Below are positions 62,393-64,000 of a DNA stretch of 64,000 bases, piece by piece; positions within the stretch are counted from its first letter, which is position 1; every line of letters begins with the position of its first letter. This DNA is from Telmatactis stephensoni (Eukaryota > Cnidaria > Anthozoa > Actiniaria > Isophelliidae). The translations under genes and the position numbers were made by a program. The notes under the pieces are model-generated. The model ran no database searches, was not told the origin of the DNA, and worked only from the letters and a program-made list of their open reading frames with translations. The stretch spans positions 310,001-374,000 of the forward strand of contig JALIZF010001824.1 in NCBI GenBank assembly GCA_029948255.1. Reading direction: 5' to 3'.

Positions 62393-64000
62393 CTACATGA
62401 CTTTGCAACGATTTCCTTTTGAACCAGCAGCTTGTAGTTTATCTTGGTATTCTTCTAGTGCTCTAAAGTAACTGAGTGGAGGCCATCTGTGTTCTTCGAC
62501 GTATTCTTTGTTTTCATCTTGTAGAAGAGAGAAGGCTGGCGACGACTCGAACACTGAATAATTAGTGGCAATAAAATGGAGACACCATTGGCTAAGCTGA
62601 CTTGCGTTGTGAGCCTGTATCCAAGAAAGAATGAAAACAGCTTTAATCATGCAGTACACTAAACTTTTGCTGGTTTAGTCGCACCTCAAGCTTACGCAAC
62701 ACGACCGGAATGACATACAGTCGACTTTCATACGGTCACTTAAGGCCTTATTATACAGGTCCCGCGGAGGGGGAGGGGCTGGTGGGGCTACAACTCCACC
62801 ACTTTTTTCCCTTTTCCCATACTAGTCTATTATATTTTCCATCTTGGCACAACCACTTTTCCCATACTGTTCTCTTATACAGCCCCACCACTTTTTAGTG
62901 TGCTCTGCTGCCCTGTTATACGAGGAAATTTCTCCTGTAGATGCAGAAGAGATTGCGTGTGTGTTATCCCATCTCCGCAACTTACACAGTGCAAAGCTTC
63001 CGCAAGTTGCAGGGCCTTTAATCTGTTAACGGCATGACCGTTGTGGAGAGAGGCCGTTGTCAGAAGTTTCATTATAGAGTAAGCGTGTGGATAGGATCGA
63101 TGGGGGAACGTAGAATACTGGTTGGTGTATAGAGGTAGCCATTGTACAGAGGTGGACGTTAGTGAGGTTCGACTTTAAGTAACTTTATGGGTATAAACCC
63201 GTAAACCGCGAAACCCTTGTAGCCTATAATACAAGAAATTGCGAATTGATTCTGACATGTCTGAATGTGTAGGAAGACCAGTCATGGATCTGATGGGTTG
63301 TTGTTCACAACTGAGACACCCCTAATGTCCGTAACAGAACCAGGCTGACAGAACTGGTGAAAATATTTCAGTTATACTCAGTGAATCAACTTCTCGGTTC
63401 AAATATTACCGCTTACCTGTGATAAAAGCAGTAGATTTACAACATGTTCTACGCCGTCTGCGACTTTTTTCTGTATCATCTTGTCGACTTTCTTAGTGAT
63501 GTAAAGTTCACATAGTGTTACCAGTCGTGGAAGACAGAATCTGTCAGCCATCACCATGATATCCACCGAGTCCAAGTCTTCAATTGGTGCGTGATCGGTG
63601 TAGAGGTACTCAAGAACAGCCAAGAAACTGTCAAGATTTGCGTCTTTTATTTCACACTATCAAGGAAAGTGGAGAATGGAGATTTGAATGGAAAACTGAA
63701 TGAGTAAATGAACGAATGATTTGATGAGATATTATATTTATTACAAATGGATGGATCTATGAACAAGAGAAATATTTTATACAGCTGGTTGAGTCCATAG
63801 TTATCCTCGAGGACCCCATTTTCGTCCCCAGATCCAACTCATTCACCCGAAGAGGGTCTGGGAACGAGAATGCGGAAACTCAGGCAACCTCGTTCCCAGG
63901 CCCTTTCCCAAAAAGCGTCTGTGATGTAAGCTTGCCCTCCACTCCCCTTCCCTCTCCTCCCCCGAAGCCCTGGTTTCTAAGGGATGGTGCGCAGTCGACG
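62393..64000 (-). CDS. RHOBTB: Second RhoBTB paralogue, 3' end only, with CAAX box
   Basis: Two terminal exons are present: 63417-63656 (80 codons) and 62393-62614 (73 codons plus stop), joined in phase 0. The gene continues beyond 64000. The upstream exon holds the end of BTB2 (FLAVLEYLYTDHAPIEDL, MADRFCLPRLVTLCELY). The last exon holds AHNASQLSQWCLHFIATNY and EEHRWPPLSYFRALEEYQ, the RhoBTB C-terminal region. The protein ends NRCKVM: Cys-Lys-Val-Met fits a CAAX prenylation box, and the terminal Met favours farnesylation. A basic stretch (GSKGNR) precedes it. The first paralogue lacks this box. The intron positions (E/AHN and Q/AHN; GTC/TGT start of the BTB2 exon) match those of the neighbour, so they arose by tandem duplication. 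Confidence 0.88.

Overview
The window is nuclear DNA from an invertebrate animal. It is AT-rich, with GT/AG introns that often run from a few hundred bases to a few kilobases, AATAAA signals behind several stops, many short hairpin (MITE-like) elements and tRNA-derived SINEs. There are no bacterial-style operons, CRISPR arrays or phage genes. The repeat style (long near-perfect hairpins, SINEs sharing a 3' half, GGGAACGAGG motifs) suggests an anthozoan cnidarian such as a stony coral. That is an inference from general familiarity, not a database result.

I reassembled seven genes exon by exon, checking that every splice junction keeps phase. From left to right they are: (1) the first three exons of an unrecognised minus-strand gene (1-824); (2) a complete minus-strand CNBD2-like cyclic-nucleotide-binding protein with 11 exons (1731-10036); (3) a minus-strand MRL-family adaptor of the lamellipodin/RIAM type (12747-31899), with talin-binding-like helix, LD motif, RA, PH and polyproline tail; (4) minus-strand sorting nexin SNX4 with 15 exons (33546-40747); (5) plus-strand amphiphysin/BIN1 with 17 exons (41045-49207); (6) a minus-strand RhoBTB GTPase (52228-57991); (7) the last two exons of a second minus-strand RhoBTB paralogue (62393-63656), which ends in a CAAX box and runs off the right edge.

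Two themes stand out. SNX4 and amphiphysin, both BAR-domain membrane-remodelling proteins, are head to head with only 297 bp between start codons. Their mammalian counterparts (SNX4 and amphiphysin 2) are reported to bind each other. RAPH1 and the two RhoBTB genes add actin and Rho-type functions, but I see no evidence that the whole block is one functional unit.

Several one-base frame breaks lie inside otherwise intact, conserved coding exons: three in the RAPH1 polyproline exon, one in the amphiphysin BAR domain, and a phase mismatch in the RAPH1 PH domain. Several sit in or beside short homopolymers or low-complexity sequence. Uncorrected assembly indels are the simplest explanation, but real truncations or unusual splicing need checking. 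The spaces between genes and many introns hold hairpin elements, SINEs and simple repeats. I found no system that I can call new at the protein level.
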